Shown here: positions 53,738 through 64,000 of the stretch, in pieces
How positions within the stretch are numbered: the stretch's first letter is position 1
How the letters are laid out: every line of letters starts with the position of its first letter
Source of the DNA: an uncultured Dehalococcoidia bacterium
GTDB taxonomy: Bacteria > Chloroflexota > Dehalococcoidia > Lucifugimonadales > G958296245
Length of the DNA stretch: 64,000 bases
Reading direction: 5' to 3'
NCBI GenBank assembly: GCA_958296245.1
Contig: OY282458.1
Span: forward strand, 2,484,197-2,548,196
Position numbers and translations under genes: made by a program
Notes under the pieces: generated by a model
What the model was told of the DNA's origin: nothing
What the model saw: only the letters and a program-made list of their open reading frames with translations
Database searches by the model: none

Positions 53738-53936
53738 CTTAGAACCGGGGCGCCGGGCCTACGTGAGCGGCCCATGCAGCGATCCGGTCGCCGGCGTGAC
53801 GCCCAAAGATGCCCTCATGGTGAAGGTGGCGGACGCCCTCGAAACCCTCAGACTTCCGGCAAGGAAGGCGCCCGCCCCTCTGCACACCGTGTTTCCGCAG
53901 CCCGATAGGCCGCCCCCGAAGGACGTATCGACATGA
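53738..53936 (+). pseudogene. C-terminal remnant of a Gfo/Idh/MocA oxidoreductase
   Basis: The frame reads GLEPGRRAYVSGPCSDPVAG, then VTPKDALMVKVADALETLR, to a TGA at 53934-53936, like the end of Gfo/Idh/MocA dehydrogenases (DPVTGVTxxDGLxAxxVAxAALES). The N-terminal Rossmann domain is gone, and the oppF stop lies only about 40 bases upstream. The TGA overlaps the next gene's ATG (ATGA), so coupling to the dehydrogenase has survived the truncation. Confidence 0.5.
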
Positions 53937-54904
53937 CCAAGATGGCTAGGCTCGAAAAGCTGGAGGGCTTTGGCAACGTCCGGATGGTCGAGGTAGACGT
54001 ACCCTCGCCCGCGCCGGGCGAGATACTGGCGCGGGTGAGCCGCAGCCTGATCAGCCGCGGCTCCGAGCTCTTCCGCCGCTACGTGATGGAGGAGAGCGTA
54101 TCTCCGGAGATGATGGGTTACTCGGATGCGGGCGTCGTCGTGGAGGTTGGCGCGGACGTGGAGGGCTTCGAGGCAGGTCAGCGAGTCTCCATTAGCGCGC
54201 CTCACGCGCAGTACGTCACGGGTTCGACTTCGGGAGAGGCCGCAGCGACATTTGGGATACCCGCCGAGATGAGCTACGAGGACGCCGCCTATCTGCCCCT
54301 GGTGTCCGGGGCGGTAGCCTGGATGGGAATCCCCCCGATTGAGCCGGGCGACACCGTGGTCTTCAACGGGCAAGGTCTGGTCGGCAACCTGTGCTCCCAG
54401 GCCGTGCGGGCGCGCGAGCCGGGAAGGGTTGTCACGGTCGACGCTACCGGGCTTCGATGCGGGATATCGAAGGAGTGCGGCGCGGACGAGGTCATCAACG
54501 TCTCGGAGACGGACCCGGTGGAGGCGGTGCTGGACATGACGGAGGGCAGGGGCGCCGACGTCGTGGTGGAGTGCGTAGGCGGCTTTGCGGGGGTTGCGTC
54601 GTTCCAGGCAGCCCAGCGCATGGTCAAGAGCGATGGGGTGATCCACCTGATAGCCCTGTACCAAGGACAGGCGCTTCCCTTGGACACAACCCTGTCCGCG
54701 GACAGGATCATCATCGGCGGCTACTTCAGGTCCATGCCGCGCGCCGCACGCCTGGAGCTGGCGGCAAAGGCCCTCATGGAAGGCCGGATAAAGACCGGCC
54801 CGCTCACGACTCACCGTATGCCGTGGCAGAAGACGGCCGAGGCGTACCACCTCCTCTACAACAACCCGGAGGAAGCCCTCGGGGTAATACTGGAGTGGGA
54901 TTAG
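53933..54904 (+). CDS. Medium-chain dehydrogenase/reductase (zinc-type family, non-canonical)
   Basis: 323 residues. MARLEKLEGFGNVRMVEVDV, the GYSDAGVVVEVGADVEGFEAGQRV block and GDTVVFNGQGLVGNLCSQ place it in the MDR superfamily. The usual catalytic Cys is replaced in SRSLISRGSELFRR and the structural-zinc cysteines are missing. Such MDRs are often fused or paired with Gfo/Idh domains, and a Gfo/Idh remnant precedes this gene. Substrate unknown. Confidence 0.82.
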   Translation: MTKMARLEKLEGFGNVRMVEVDVPSPAPGEILARVSRSLISRGSELFRRYVMEESVSPEMMGYSDAGVVVEVGADVEGFEAGQRVSISAPHAQYVTGSTSGEAAATFGIPAEMSYEDAAYLPLVSGAVAWMGIPPIEPGDTVVFNGQGLVGNLCSQAVRAREPGRVVTVDATGLRCGISKECGADEVINVSETDPVEAVLDMTEGRGADVVVECVGGFAGVASFQAAQRMVKSDGVIHLIALYQGQALPLDTTLSADRIIIGGYFRSMPRAARLELAAKALMEGRIKTGPLTTHRMPWQKTAEAYHLLYNNPEEALGVILEWD

Positions 54905-54941
54905 CGCCCCGAGTGCGCGCCCGCCGGAAAGGTTACGACAG

Positions 54942-55400
54942 ATGCCGCTAGTAGGCGTGATAATGGGGAGCAAGTCGGATAGGTCGTATGTCGACGAGAC
55001 CGTCGAGGTACTGGACCAGATGGGGGTCGACCACGAGGTTGTTGTGGCGTCGGCGCACCGCACGCCGGATAGGGTGCGTGAGTACGCGCAATCTGCCCGT
55101 GGGCGCGGCGTCGAGGTGCTGATAGCCGCGGCGGGCGGGTCAGCCGGCCTGCCGGGTGTGCTCGCGTCGTGGACGACGTTGCCGATTATCGGGGTCCCGC
55201 TGCCCACCAGCGACCTGAAGGGCGTGGACGCGCTCCACGCCATAGCACAGATGCCGCCCGGCATCCCGGTGGCGTGCGTCGCCGTCGGCTCCTGGGGCGC
55301 CCGCAACGCCGCGTTTCTAGCGGCGCAGATATTGGGGAACAAGCACGAGGGGATACGGCGAGCCTACGACGACTACCGGGAGGGGTTGAGGACGAGGTAG
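54942..55400 (+). CDS. purE: N5-carboxyaminoimidazole ribonucleotide mutase
   Basis: 152 residues. It rearranges N5-CAIR to CAIR in purine synthesis. MGSKSD (8-13), the essential SAHRTP (37-42) and MPPGIPVACVAVG are conserved. The loop that reads AAHLPG in E. coli is SAGLPG here (67-72), without its histidine. purK is not nearby. The remainder is a normal class I sequence. Confidence 0.9.
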   Translation: MPLVGVIMGSKSDRSYVDETVEVLDQMGVDHEVVVASAHRTPDRVREYAQSARGRGVEVLIAAAGGSAGLPGVLASWTTLPIIGVPLPTSDLKGVDALHAIAQMPPGIPVACVAVGSWGARNAAFLAAQILGNKHEGIRRAYDDYREGLRTR

Positions 55401-55490
55401 GGGAAACGGTCCCCGTCCAGCAGCAAGTTCACGGACTTCATGACGGGGATTGTGTGGATGTTCAGGATTGGGATAGGGGAGAGGCGGGTT

Positions 55491-56030
55491 TCAGAACCCA
55501 TCCCAGCCGGGCAGGGCAGCCGCCTGCCGGACCCAGGCCGCCATTTGCTCCACGTCGAATCCCCCCTCGTAGACGTCGATCCAGCGTGCGTCCTTGTCCT
55601 TGCCTGAGCCGGGCGGGGCGGGTTGCAGCGACGCGCCTCGGAAGAAGGTCACCTTGACGTAGTGGGTAAAGACGTGGAATGACACGAACCACCCCTGACC
55701 CTCGACGCCATAGAAGGGCGAGTTCCACCTAACGGCCTTGCGCACGTCAGGCACGTTATGCGCGATGAGGTCGTCGAGGCAGCGCCCGAGGCCGCTCTTC
55801 CAGCCGGGCATAGCCGCGACGTAGGCCTGCACCGGGGCGTCGCCGTCGCCCTTAGCGATCTGCGGGTTGCCGCCTGAGAGGAGCACCGGCCCCACGTCGG
55901 CCGGCCTGGGGCGGTCTTGTCCACGGCCTCTGTTGGTTTCCTGGGCGTCTTTGCCGGACATTGCGTTCACGCCAACCCCGCGCTTCACGCGGCTGTCACC
56001 GCTGGCCGCCTCATCCACTTCCACGTTCAT
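55491..56030 (-). CDS. DUF1801 domain protein
   Basis: 179 residues from ATG at 56030. After a disordered, charged N-terminus of about 65 residues the YdhG-like DUF1801 core begins (PVQAYVAAMPGWKSGLGRC, VRKAVRWNSPFYGVEGQGWF, VKVTFFRGASLQPAPPG). Function unknown; members are small soluble proteins. It lies just downstream of the giant repeat gene on the same strand. Confidence 0.8.
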   Translation of the reverse strand: MNVEVDEAASGDSRVKRGVGVNAMSGKDAQETNRGRGQDRPRPADVGPVLLSGGNPQIAKGDGDAPVQAYVAAMPGWKSGLGRCLDDLIAHNVPDVRKAVRWNSPFYGVEGQGWFVSFHVFTHYVKVTFFRGASLQPAPPGSGKDKDARWIDVYEGGFDVEQMAAWVRQAAALPGWDGF

Positions 56031-56080
56031 ACTTGGGTCTCCTCTGTGAGGAGGTCGTCCAAGACTACGATGGGCAAACT

Positions 56081-59000
56081 CTAAGACGCCGCTGGCGGCC
56101 TTCCAATCCCGAGGCGCCTGCGGTTCTTGACGACCAGGGTCACCGCCGTGGCGATGAGCAGCAGCAACAACAGAATCCACAAGACCGGGCTAACGCCTCT
56201 GTCCAGCGTGGACGGCAGCACCGCCGGCGGCGCCGGCGTAGGGGCCGGCGTGATGCGAGGCACGTCCTCCGTGACACGCACGAGCGGGCCCCTGGCGGCC
56301 GGCGTGGGAGTCGGCTCAGGCGTCGCGGCGGGCACGGGCGCCACGGCGCCGGCCGGCCCCGGAGTCGGCGTGGCGGTTGGGGTCCGCTCGATAGCGGGCG
56401 CGCGTACCGGACGCCTCGCGTCATCCGCAGGGGGCACGCCAACGTTAAGTTGGCTCTCCGGCGTCGGCGTGGCCGGCTCCGGTGTGGGTGTCGGCGTCGG
56501 CGTGGCCGGCGCAGGCGTGGGCGTGGGTGTCGGCTTGGCCGGCTCCGGTGTCGGCGTCGGCGTGGCCGGCCCCGGTGTGGGTGTCGGCGTCGGCGTGGTC
56601 GGCGCAGGCGTGGGCGTAGGCGTCAGCTTGGCCGGCTCCGGTGTGGGTGTCGGCGTCGGCGTGGTCGGCGCAGGCGTCGGCGTGGTCGGCGCAGGCGCCG
56701 GCGTGGTCGGCGCAGACACCGGCGTGGTCGGTGCAGGCGTTGGCGTTGGCGTGGTCGGCTCTGGCGTCGGCGTCAGCAGCGTCGGCGGCTCATCTTTAGT
56801 GCTGAGATCCTTCACAGTTATGAAGAAGCTGATCGAAGCCGTCTCGCCCCTCTCGTCCGTGACGCTCCACGTGTATAGGGTTAGCGCCCTGGGTGCTTCC
56901 GGCGTGCCGCTGACCCCGTGCGTAGCGTCTCGAACCACCCCGGATGGCAAGCTAGGGCTGAGCGTGTATCTGAGATCGCCTTCGCCGCCGCTCGCAGGGG
57001 GCAGAGTGAACTCCGTTATCGGCTGATCCCGAGTCCAGCTCTTATCCTTGATGAGGGAGTCGAAGGTCGGCCCGGGAACGTCTACGACTGGGGCACTTAC
57101 TACCTCGATGTTGAAGGTCAACGATACTTCGTCGCCGTCGGCGTCGGTCGCCGTCCACGTGTATTTCGTCTTCTTCATGGTCGCGGTCGGAGTGCCGCCG
57201 ACCTCACGGGTAGTCTCGCCCCGATTCACCCCGGCTGGCAGGGCTGGGCTGAGAGTGTAGCTGAGACTGCCGTCGCCCCCGCTCGCGGTGGGCAGCGTAA
57301 ACGCTGACACCTGCTCATTCTGCACCCAACGACGGTCGCCGATGGTCGCCGAGAACGTCGGCCTAAGGTCTTCGGAGACGGTTATGTAGAACGTCAGGCT
57401 CGCCGTGTCGCCGTCGTCGTCCTCGACCTTCCAGGTGTACTCCGTCCGCCCCATGAACTCGCTGGGCGTGCCGTTCACGCGGTGGCTGGAGTGCTTGGCT
57501 ATTCCGGCGGGCAGGGCTGGGCTGAGAGTGTAGCTGAGACTGCCGTCGCCCCCGCTCGCGGTGGGCAAAGTGAATGCCGACACCTGTTCATTCTGCACCC
57601 AACGGCGGTCGCCGATGGTAGCCGAGAACGTCGGGATCAGGTCTTCTTCGGAGACGGTTATGAAGAACGTCAGCTCCGCCGTGGCGCCTTTGGCGTCGAC
57701 GACCTCCCAGGTGTACCTCGTCCGCTCCATGGACTCGCTGGGCGTGCCGCTCACGCGGTGACTGGAGTACTTCGTTACCCCATCGGGCAGTTCAGGGCTG
57801 AGAGTGTAGCTGAGCCCGCCGCCGCCGCCGCTCGCGGTGGGCAGCGTAAACGTTGGCACCTGGCGACCCTCCGTCCAGTTCTGGTCGCTGATCCTCCCGG
57901 AGCCGAAGCCCAGCGGCTTGACGTTGGTGGGACCGCCGCCGCCTCCGCCTCCGGGCGCCACAGTTATGTTGAACGTCAGTTCATCCGTGCCGCCATTGGC
58001 GTCGGTGACCGTCCAAGTGTATGCGGTCTCTTCCTGCCGCCCGGTCGGCGTACCACTCACGCGGTGGGGGGTCGTGGTCGCGCCGAGGACTACGCCGGCG
58101 GGCAGCGCGGGGCTCAACGCGTACGTCAGCGGACTCTTACCGCCGGTTGCATCCGGAAGAGTGAACGGACTTATCTGCCGACGCCGCGTCCACGACTGGT
58201 CCGCGATGGGGGAGCCGAAGCTTGGAGGTGAAATGTCTAGGATCACCTCGTCCGCCACCTCAATGTCGAATGTAAGCTCCGCCGAGTCGCCGTCCTCGTC
58301 CTCGACCCTCCACGTGTAGGTGGTCAATGCCTGGTATGCCGTCGGCGTGCCGCTCACCTCGAACGTGGTGGTGGTCGCTACGCCTGCCGGCAGCGCAGGG
58401 CTAAGCGTGTACGTCAACGCGCCATCGCCGCCGGTTGCCGTCGGCAGATCGAACCCCGTGATCGCCCGATGCTGCGTCCACGACTTGTCGGGGATGGTCT
58501 TGTCGCCGAAACTGGGAATCGTACCGCGTATCGGGTTCGGCAGGGTCCCCACAGCTGCCACTTCGATGTCGAATGTAAGCTCCGCCGAGTCGCCGTCGGC
58601 GTCCGTCGCCGTCCACGTGTAGGTCGCCGCGGTCTGGTGGCCCGTCGGCGTTCCGCTCACGCTGTATGGGGTTGTGGTTGCGAGGGTTACACCCGCTGGC
58701 ATGTCAGGGCTGAGCGTGTACGTCAGGCTGCCGTCGCCGCCGGTTGCCTCGGGCAGGGTGAACGCGGTTATCGCCTGACGCTGCGTCCAGAACTGGTCGT
58801 CTATGGCCTGAGCGCCGAAGGTCGGTACGCCGTCAACCGCTATGTCGAACGTCAAGCTTGCCGTGTCCCCGTCGCCGTCCGTCGCCGTCCACGTGTACTC
58901 CGTGCTCACCAACTTCACGCTCGGCGTACCGCTCACGCGGTGGCTGGCGTTCTTGCTCACGCCCGCGGGCAGCGCAGGGCTCAGCGTGTACGTCAGAGTC

Positions 59001-62000
59001 CCGTCGCCGCCCGTCGCCGCCGGCAGCGTGAACGCCGTTATCGCCTGTCGCTGCGTCCACGTCTTGTCCGCGATGGTCGTCGAGCCGAAGGTCGGCACGC
59101 CGTCAACTGCAATGTCGAACGTCAGGCTTGCCGTGTCCCCGTCCCCGTCCGTCGCCGTCCACGTGTACTCCGTGCTCACCAACTTCACGCTCGGCGTACC
59201 GCTAACTTGCCGCGTCGTGAGGTTCCGCGTTACCCCCGCCGGCAGCGCAGGGCTCAGAGTGTACGTCAGAGTCCCGTCCCCGCCCGTCGCCGTCGGCAGC
59301 GTGAACGCCGTTATCGCCTGCCGCTGCGTCCACGCCTGGTCCGCGATGGTCGTCGAGCCGAAGGTCGGCACGCCGTCAACCGCTATGTCGAACGTCAGGC
59401 TTGCCGTGTCTCCGTCCCCGTCCGTCGCCGTCCACGTGTACTCCGTGCTCACCAACTTCACGCTCGGCGTACCGCTAACTTGCCGCGTCGTGAGGTTCCG
59501 CGTTACACCGGCCGGCAGCGCAGGGCTGAGGCTGTACGTCAAGGACCCGTCCCCGCCCGTCGCCGTCGGCAGTGTGAACGCCGTTATCGCCTGTCGCTGC
59601 GTCCACGCCTGGTCCGATATGGTCGTCGAGCCGAAGGTCGGCACGCCGTCAACCGCTATGTCGAACGTCAGGCTTGCCGTGTCTCCGTCCCCGTCCGTCG
59701 CCGTCCACGTGTACTCCGTGCTCACCAACTTCACGCTCGGCGTACCGCTTACGCGATGGCTGGCGTTCTTGCTCACGCCCGCGGGCAGCGCCGGGCTGAG
59801 GCTGTACGTCAGCGTCCCGTCCCCGCCCGTCGCCGTCGGCAGCGTGAACGCCGTTATCGCCTGCCGCTGCGTCCACGTCTGGTCCGCGATGGTCGCCGAG
59901 CCGAAGGTCGGCACGCCGTCAACCGCTATGTCGAACGTCAGGCTTGCCGTGTCCCCGTCCGCGTCCCGCGCCGTCCACGTGTACTCCGTGCTCGCCAACT
60001 TCACGCTCGGCGTACCGCTAACTTGCCGCGTCGTGAGGTTCCGCGTTACACCGGCCGGCAGCGCAGGGCTCAGAGTGTACGTCAAGGACCCGTCCCCGCC
60101 CGTCGCCGTCGGCAGCGTGAACGCCGTTATCGCCTGCCGCTGCGTCCACGCCTGGTCCGCGATGGTCGTCGAGCCGAAGGTCGGCACGCCGTCAACCGCG
60201 ATGTCGAACGTCAGGCTTGCCGTGTCCCCGTCCGCGTCCCGCGCCGTCCACGTGTACTCCGTGCTCGTCAGCTTCACGCTCGGCGTACCGCTAACCCGGT
60301 GGCTGGCGTTCTTGCTCACGCCCGCGGGCAGCGCAGGACTGATGCTGTACGTCACCGGGGTGTCCCCGCCGATCGCCGTCGGCAGCGTGAACGCCGTTAT
60401 CGCCTGCCGCTGCGTCCACGTCTTGTCCGATATGGTCGTCGAGCCGAAGGTCGGCACGCCGTCAACCGCTATGTCGAACGTCAGGCTTGCCGTGTCCCCG
60501 TCCGCGTCCCGCGCCGTCCACGTGTACTCCGTGCTCGTCAGCTTCACGCTCGGCGTACCGCTAACCCGGTGGCTGGCGTTCTTCGTTACGCCCGCAGGCA
60601 GCGCAGGGCTCAGCGTGTACGTCAGCGACCCGTCGCCGCCCGTCGCCGTCGGCAGCGTGAACGCCGTTATCGCCTGCCGCTGCGTCCAAGACTGGTCGGC
60701 GATGGTCGCCGAGCCGAACGACGGCGCTAGGTCCTCGGCTATCGTGATGGTGAAGGTCAGCTCCACCGCGTCCCCGTCGCCGTCCGTCGCCTTCCACGTG
60801 TAGGTCGTCTCGGTCTGGTGGCCCGTCGGCGTCCCGCTCACGCGGTGGCTGGCGTTCTTCGTTACGCCCGCTGGCAGCGCAGGACTGATGCTGTACGTCA
60901 GAGACCCGTTCCCACCCGTCGCCGCCGGCAGAGTGAACGCGGTTATCGCCTTGTTCTGCGTCCACGTCTTGTCACCTATGGTCTGAGCGCCGAACGTCGG
61001 CACGCCGTCAATCGCAATGTCGAACGTCAGGCTTGCCGTGTCCCCGTCCACGTCCCGCGCCGTCCACGTGTACTCCGTGTTCGCCAGCTTCACGCTCGGC
61101 GTACCGCTAACCCGGTGGCTGGCGTTCTTCGTTACGCCTGCGGGCAGCGCCGGGCTGATGCTGTACGTCAGGTCGCCGTCCCCGTCCGTCGCCGTCGGAA
61201 GCGTGAACGCCGTTATCCCGTCATACTGCCGCCACGTCTTGTCCGCAATGGTCTGAGCGCCGAACGTCGGCACGCCGTCAACCTCGATGTTGAATATGAG
61301 CGACATACTGCCGTCTGCGTCGGATATGCTCCACGTGTAACGTGTCCGGGGCATCGTCCCGGTGGGAGTGCCGCTAATCTCGATCCTATCGTCGGTGGTG
61401 GTTGCCAAACTCACGCCGGCGGGCAGCGCCGGGCTCAACGTGTAGGTCAGCAAGCCTCTCCCGCCGGTTGCCTGCGGGAGATCGAACGCCGTTATCGTCT
61501 GACGCTGCGTCCAGGACTTGTCCTCTATATCACCCGGGATATCCAAGGGGTCATTCGAATCCGTCGGCTTGCGCTTAGCCTCCGGGTCACGAAGCGCATC
61601 TGCGACCACGCTTAAGCGGAACTCGAGGCTCGCGGTGTCGCCGTCCGCGTCCGTCGCCGTCCAGGTGTACGTGGTGTGGTCCTGGTAGGTGGTCGGCGTA
61701 CCACCCACGCGGTTGGGGGTCGTGGTTGCGCCGCGGACTATGCCGTCGGGCAGCGCGGGGCTGAGGGTGTACGTCACCGGGGCATCCCCGCCGATCGCCA
61801 TCGGCAGCGTGAAGTGTTCTATTTCACGACCCCGCGTGAAGTCAGCGTTGGCTGCGACATCCAGGAAGCGCGGCACCCCGTCAATCGAAATGTTGAACGT
61901 CAGGCTTGCTATGTCCCCGTCATCGTCCGTCGCCGTCCACGTGAACTCTGTGGTCGTGGTCGCCAGCGTCACGCTCGGCGTACCGACCACATCGCGGGTC

Positions 62001-64000
62001 GTGGTCGCGCCGAGGTCTACGCCAGTAGGCAACGCCGGGCTCAGCGTGTACTTCACCGGGGCATCCCCGCCGATAACCTCCGGCAGCGTGAACGCGGTTA
62101 TCGCGTCATACTGCCGCCACGACTTGTCGCCGATGGTCGTCGAGCCGAATGTCGGGATGCCGTCAACCGCGATGTTGAACGTCAGGCTTGCCGTGTCCCC
62201 ATCGGCGTCCGTCGCCGTCCACGTGTACTCCGTGCTCGCCAACTTCACGCTCGGCGTGCCGCTAACCCGGTAGGGGGTCGTGGTCGCGCGCGTTACGCCC
62301 GATGGCAGCGCGGGGCTGAGGGTGTACGTCAACGTGCCGTCGCCACCGGTGGCCGTCGGCAGCGTGAACCCGGCTATGGCCTGACGCTGCGTCCATGACT
62401 TGTCGCCGATGGTCGCCGAGCCGAACGACGGCACGCCGTCAACCGCAATATCGAATGTCAGGCTTGCCGTGTCTCCGTCCCCGTCCGTCGCCGTCCACGT
62501 GTACTCCGTGCTCGCCAACTTCACGCTCGGCGTACCGCTGACCTGGCGCGTCGTGAGATCCCGCGTTACCCCTGCCGGCAGCGACGGGCTCAGCGTGTAC
62601 GTCACCGGGGCATCCCCGCCGGTGGCCGTCGGTAGCGTGAACCCGGTTATCGCGTCATACTGCCGCCACGACTTGTCGCCGATGGTCATCGAGCCGAAGG
62701 TCGGCACGCCGTCAACCGCAATGTCGAACGTCAGGCTTGCCGTGTCTCCGTCGGCGTCCTCCGCCGTCCACGTGTACTCCGTGCTCGCCAACTTCACGCT
62801 CGGCGTGCCGCTGACCTGGTGCGTCGTGAGATCCCGCGTTACCCCTGCAGGCAGCGAAGGGCTCAGCGTGTACGTCACCGGGGCATCCCCGCCGGTTGCC
62901 GTCGGCAGCGTGAACGCGGTTATCGCGTCATACTGCCGCCACGACTTGTCGCCGATGGTCGTCGAGCCGAACGTCGGCACGCCGTCAACCGCAATGTTGA
63001 ACGTCAGGCTTGCCGTGTCCCCGTCCGCGTCCTCCGCCGTCCACGTGTACTCCGTGCTCGCCAACTTCACGCTCGGCGTGCCGCTAACCCGGTAGGGGGT
63101 CGTGGTCGCGCGCGTTACACCCGCTGGCAGCGCGGGGCTGAGGCTGTACGTCAACGTGCCGTCGCCGCCGGTGGCCTCAGGCAGATCGAACGCGCTTATC
63201 GCCTGCCGCTGCGTCCATGCCTGGTCGGATATGGTCGCCGAGCCGAAGGTCGGCACGCCGTCAACCGCGATGTCGAACGTCAGGCTTGCCGTGTCTCCGT
63301 CGGCGTCCTCCGCCGTCCACGTGTACTCCGTGCTCGCCAACTTCACGCTCGGCGTACCGCTGACTTGGCGCGTCGTGAGATCCCGCGTTACCCCCGCAGG
63401 CAGCGCAGGGCTCAGCGTGTACGTCACCGGGGCATCCCCGCCGGTTGCCGTCGGCAGGGTGAACCCGGTTATCGCCTGGTTCTGCGTCCACGTCTGGTCC
63501 GCGATGGTCGTCGAGAACGACGGCGCCAGGTCCTCCGCTATGGTTATCGTGAAGGTCAGCTGCACCGCGTCTCCGTCGGCGTCCGTCGCCTTCCACGTGT
63601 AGGTCGTCTCGGTCTGGTGGCCCGTCGGCGTGCCGCTCACCTCGTGGCTGGCGTTCTTCGTTACGCCCGCGGGCAGGTCAGGGCTGATCGTGTACGTCAC
63701 CGGGGCGTCCCCGCCGGTCGCCGTCGGCAGCGTGAACCCGGTTATCGCCTGACGCTGCGTCCACGTCTTGTCGGATATGCTCGTCGAGCCAAAGGACGGC
63801 GCTAGGTCCTCCGCTATGGTTATGGTGAAGACGATCTCGGCCTTGTCGCCGTCGCCGTCGGTGGCCTTCCACGTGTAGGTCGTCTCGGACTGATACCCCG
63901 TCGGCGTGCCGCTCACCTCATGGCTGGCGTTCTTCGTTACCCCTGCGGGCAGCGACGGGCTGATCGTGTACGTCAGCGTGCCGTCCCCGCCGGTTGCGGT
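56081..64000 (-). CDS. Giant Ig-like (He_PIG) repeat surface protein, N-terminus beyond window
   Basis: At least 2,638 residues; the frame is open to the right edge. It holds about 26 tandem repeats of ~88-93 residues, each with a [20 protein letters not shown] opening, [13 protein letters not shown] and [17 protein letters not shown] strands, typical of putative Ig (cadherin-like) He_PIG domains with acidic DxDGD loops that may bind calcium. Repeats 3-7 and 13-19 are nearly identical; the C-terminal ones diverge. A Pro/Thr-rich stalk (about 220 residues) and one membrane helix ([19 protein letters not shown]) with a basic tail anchor it. It is probably a long adhesin or filament at the cell surface. 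Confidence 0.9.
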   Translation of the reverse strand, partial: TATGGDGTLTYTISPSLPAGVTKNASHEVSGTPTGYQSETTYTWKATDGDGDKAEIVFTITIAEDLAPSFGSTSISDKTWTQRQAITGFTLPTATGGDAPVTYTISPDLPAGVTKNASHEVSGTPTGHQTETTYTWKATDADGDAVQLTFTITIAEDLAPSFSTTIADQTWTQNQAITGFTLPTATGGDAPVTYTLSPALPAGVTRDLTTRQVSGTPSVKLASTEYTWTAEDADGDTASLTFDIAVDGVPTFGSATISDQAWTQRQAISAFDLPEATGGDGTLTYSLSPALPAGVTRATTTPYRVSGTPSVKLASTEYTWTAEDADGDTASLTFNIAVDGVPTFGSTTIGDKSWRQYDAITAFTLPTATGGDAPVTYTLSPSLPAGVTRDLTTHQVSGTPSVKLASTEYTWTAEDADGDTASLTFDIAVDGVPTFGSMTIGDKSWRQYDAITGFTLPTATGGDAPVTYTLSPSLPAGVTRDLTTRQVSGTPSVKLASTEYTWTATDGDGDTASLTFDIAVDGVPSFGSATIGDKSWTQRQAIAGFTLPTATGGDGTLTYTLSPALPSGVTRATTTPYRVSGTPSVKLASTEYTWTATDADGDTASLTFNIAVDGIPTFGSTTIGDKSWRQYDAITAFTLPEVIGGDAPVKYTLSPALPTGVDLGATTTRDVVGTPSVTLATTTTEFTWTATDDDGDIASLTFNISIDGVPRFLDVAANADFTRGREIEHFTLPMAIGGDAPVTYTLSPALPDGIVRGATTTPNRVGGTPTTYQDHTTYTWTATDADGDTASLEFRLSVVADALRDPEAKRKPTDSNDPLDIPGDIEDKSWTQRQTITAFDLPQATGGRGLLTYTLSPALPAGVSLATTTDDRIEISGTPTGTMPRTRYTWSISDADGSMSLIFNIEVDGVPTFGAQTIADKTWRQYDGITAFTLPTATDGDGDLTYSISPALPAGVTKNASHRVSGTPSVKLANTEYTWTARDVDGDTASLTFDIAIDGVPTFGAQTIGDKTWTQNKAITAFTLPAATGGNGSLTYSISPALPAGVTKNASHRVSGTPTGHQTETTYTWKATDGDGDAVELTFTITIAEDLAPSFGSATIADQSWTQRQAITAFTLPTATGGDGSLTYTLSPALPAGVTKNASHRVSGTPSVKLTSTEYTWTARDADGDTASLTFDIAVDGVPTFGSTTISDKTWTQRQAITAFTLPTAIGGDTPVTYSISPALPAGVSKNASHRVSGTPSVKLTSTEYTWTARDADGDTASLTFDIAVDGVPTFGSTTIADQAWTQRQAITAFTLPTATGGDGSLTYTLSPALPAGVTRNLTTRQVSGTPSVKLASTEYTWTARDADGDTASLTFDIAVDGVPTFGSATIADQTWTQRQAITAFTLPTATGGDGTLTYSLSPALPAGVSKNASHRVSGTPSVKLVSTEYTWTATDGDGDTASLTFDIAVDGVPTFGSTTISDQAWTQRQAITAFTLPTATGGDGSLTYSLSPALPAGVTRNLTTRQVSGTPSVKLVSTEYTWTATDGDGDTASLTFDIAVDGVPTFGSTTIADQAWTQRQAITAFTLPTATGGDGTLTYTLSPALPAGVTRNLTTRQVSGTPSVKLVSTEYTWTATDGDGDTASLTFDIAVDGVPTFGSTTIADKTWTQRQAITAFTLPAATGGDGTLTYTLSPALPAGVSKNASHRVSGTPSVKLVSTEYTWTATDGDGDTASLTFDIAVDGVPTFGAQAIDDQFWTQRQAITAFTLPEATGGDGSLTYTLSPDMPAGVTLATTTPYSVSGTPTGHQTAATYTWTATDADGDSAELTFDIEVAAVGTLPNPIRGTIPSFGDKTIPDKSWTQHRAITGFDLPTATGGDGALTYTLSPALPAGVATTTTFEVSGTPTAYQALTTYTWRVEDEDGDSAELTFDIEVADEVILDISPPSFGSPIADQSWTRRRQISPFTLPDATGGKSPLTYALSPALPAGVVLGATTTPHRVSGTPTGRQEETAYTWTVTDANGGTDELTFNITVAPGGGGGGGPTNVKPLGFGSGRISDQNWTEGRQVPTFTLPTASGGGGGLSYTLSPELPDGVTKYSSHRVSGTPSESMERTRYTWEVVDAKGATAELTFFITVSEEDLIPTFSATIGDRRWVQNEQVSAFTLPTASGGDGSLSYTLSPALPAGIAKHSSHRVNGTPSEFMGRTEYTWKVEDDDGDTASLTFYITVSEDLRPTFSATIGDRRWVQNEQVSAFTLPTASGGDGSLSYTLSPALPAGVNRGETTREVGGTPTATMKKTKYTWTATDADGDEVSLTFNIEVVSAPVVDVPGPTFDSLIKDKSWTRDQPITEFTLPPASGGEGDLRYTLSPSLPSGVVRDATHGVSGTPEAPRALTLYTWSVTDERGETASISFFITVKDLSTKDEPPTLLTPTPEPTTPTPTPAPTTPVSAPTTPAPAPTTPTPAPTTPTPTPTPEPAKLTPTPTPAPTTPTPTPTPGPATPTPTPEPAKPTPTPTPAPATPTPTPTPEPATPTPESQLNVGVPPADDARRPVRAPAIERTPTATPTPGPAGAVAPVPAATPEPTPTPAARGPLVRVTEDVPRITPAPTPAPPAVLPSTLDRGVSPVLWILLLLLLIATAVTLVVKNRRRLGIGRPPAAS

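Noticed and set aside
56127-63805. Long plus-strand open frames (Val- or Arg-rich repeats of several hundred residues) across the right end
   Set aside because: They are antisense shadows of the giant repeat gene. Their repeats follow its codon bias and they have no ribosome sites or recognisable domains.
56081-64000. CRISPR array
   Set aside because: The periodic sequence has a ~270-bp unit that codes for Ig-like domains; there are no short repeats with unique spacers and no cas genes.

Overview
The window is a GC-rich, gene-dense bacterial chromosome segment. It uses many GTG and TTG starts and has two tRNA genes with encoded CCA. It carries the gene order rsmD-coaD-coiled-coil protein, the rpsF-ssb-rpsR operon, an E-type succinate dehydrogenase pair, several DAO/GcvT flavoenzymes, a lactate permease and NEW3-domain surface proteins. 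This mix points to an uncultured Chloroflexota of the Dehalococcoidia/SAR202 kind. That assignment is inferred from gene content and was not tested with a marker gene.

Layout. 0-4 kb: sdhB plus a CCG-domain partner, rsmD, coaD, and a coiled-coil protein that seems to start at an AUC codon. 4-6.9 kb (minus): rpsF-ssb-rpsR followed by an ArsC/Spx-like gene with an in-frame UGA where the first redox cysteine belongs and a SECIS-like hairpin just after it, then GYD and Nudix genes. 7-9.7 kb: thiG-thiE-thiS, a methyltransferase, tRNA-Glu. 9.9-14.8 kb (minus): an AT-richer HEPN-STAND-TPR gene, argC, nth and a macro-domain protein. 15-22 kb: nitroreductase, a DUF3800 remnant, XdhC and MobA-like genes, a DAO oxidoreductase, lactate permease and a PPi-type phosphofructokinase. 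22-28 kb: DM13 protein and an S-adenosylmethionine by-product recycling set (mtnA, mtnP, rhodanese, PfkB kinase, ahcY), then an EVE-domain gene. 28-33.5 kb: a dimethylglycine-dehydrogenase-like protein and two paralogous NEW3 membrane proteins. 33.7-37 kb: tRNA-Trp, a terminase-portal phage pair with its own strong promoter, and a small protein. 37-42.5 kb: penicillin acylase family enzyme, comEA, comEC. 43-46.3 kb (minus): ATP-grasp / alpha-E / transglutaminase operon. 46.5-55.4 kb: rph, a zinc dehydrogenase, a D-aminoacylase family protein, a SelA-like PLP enzyme, oppD-oppF, a dehydrogenase behind a truncated Gfo/Idh remnant, purE. 55.5-64 kb (minus): a DUF1801 protein and the C-terminal 2,600+ residues of a giant Ig-like repeat surface protein that continues beyond the right edge.

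At least five intergenic copies of a short MITE-like element with CTGTTCAG/CTGAACAG ends are scattered through the window, with no transposase in sight. The most notable signals are the selenocysteine ArsC-like candidate, the HEPN-STAND gene, the lone terminase-portal module, the MITE family and the likely AUC start.
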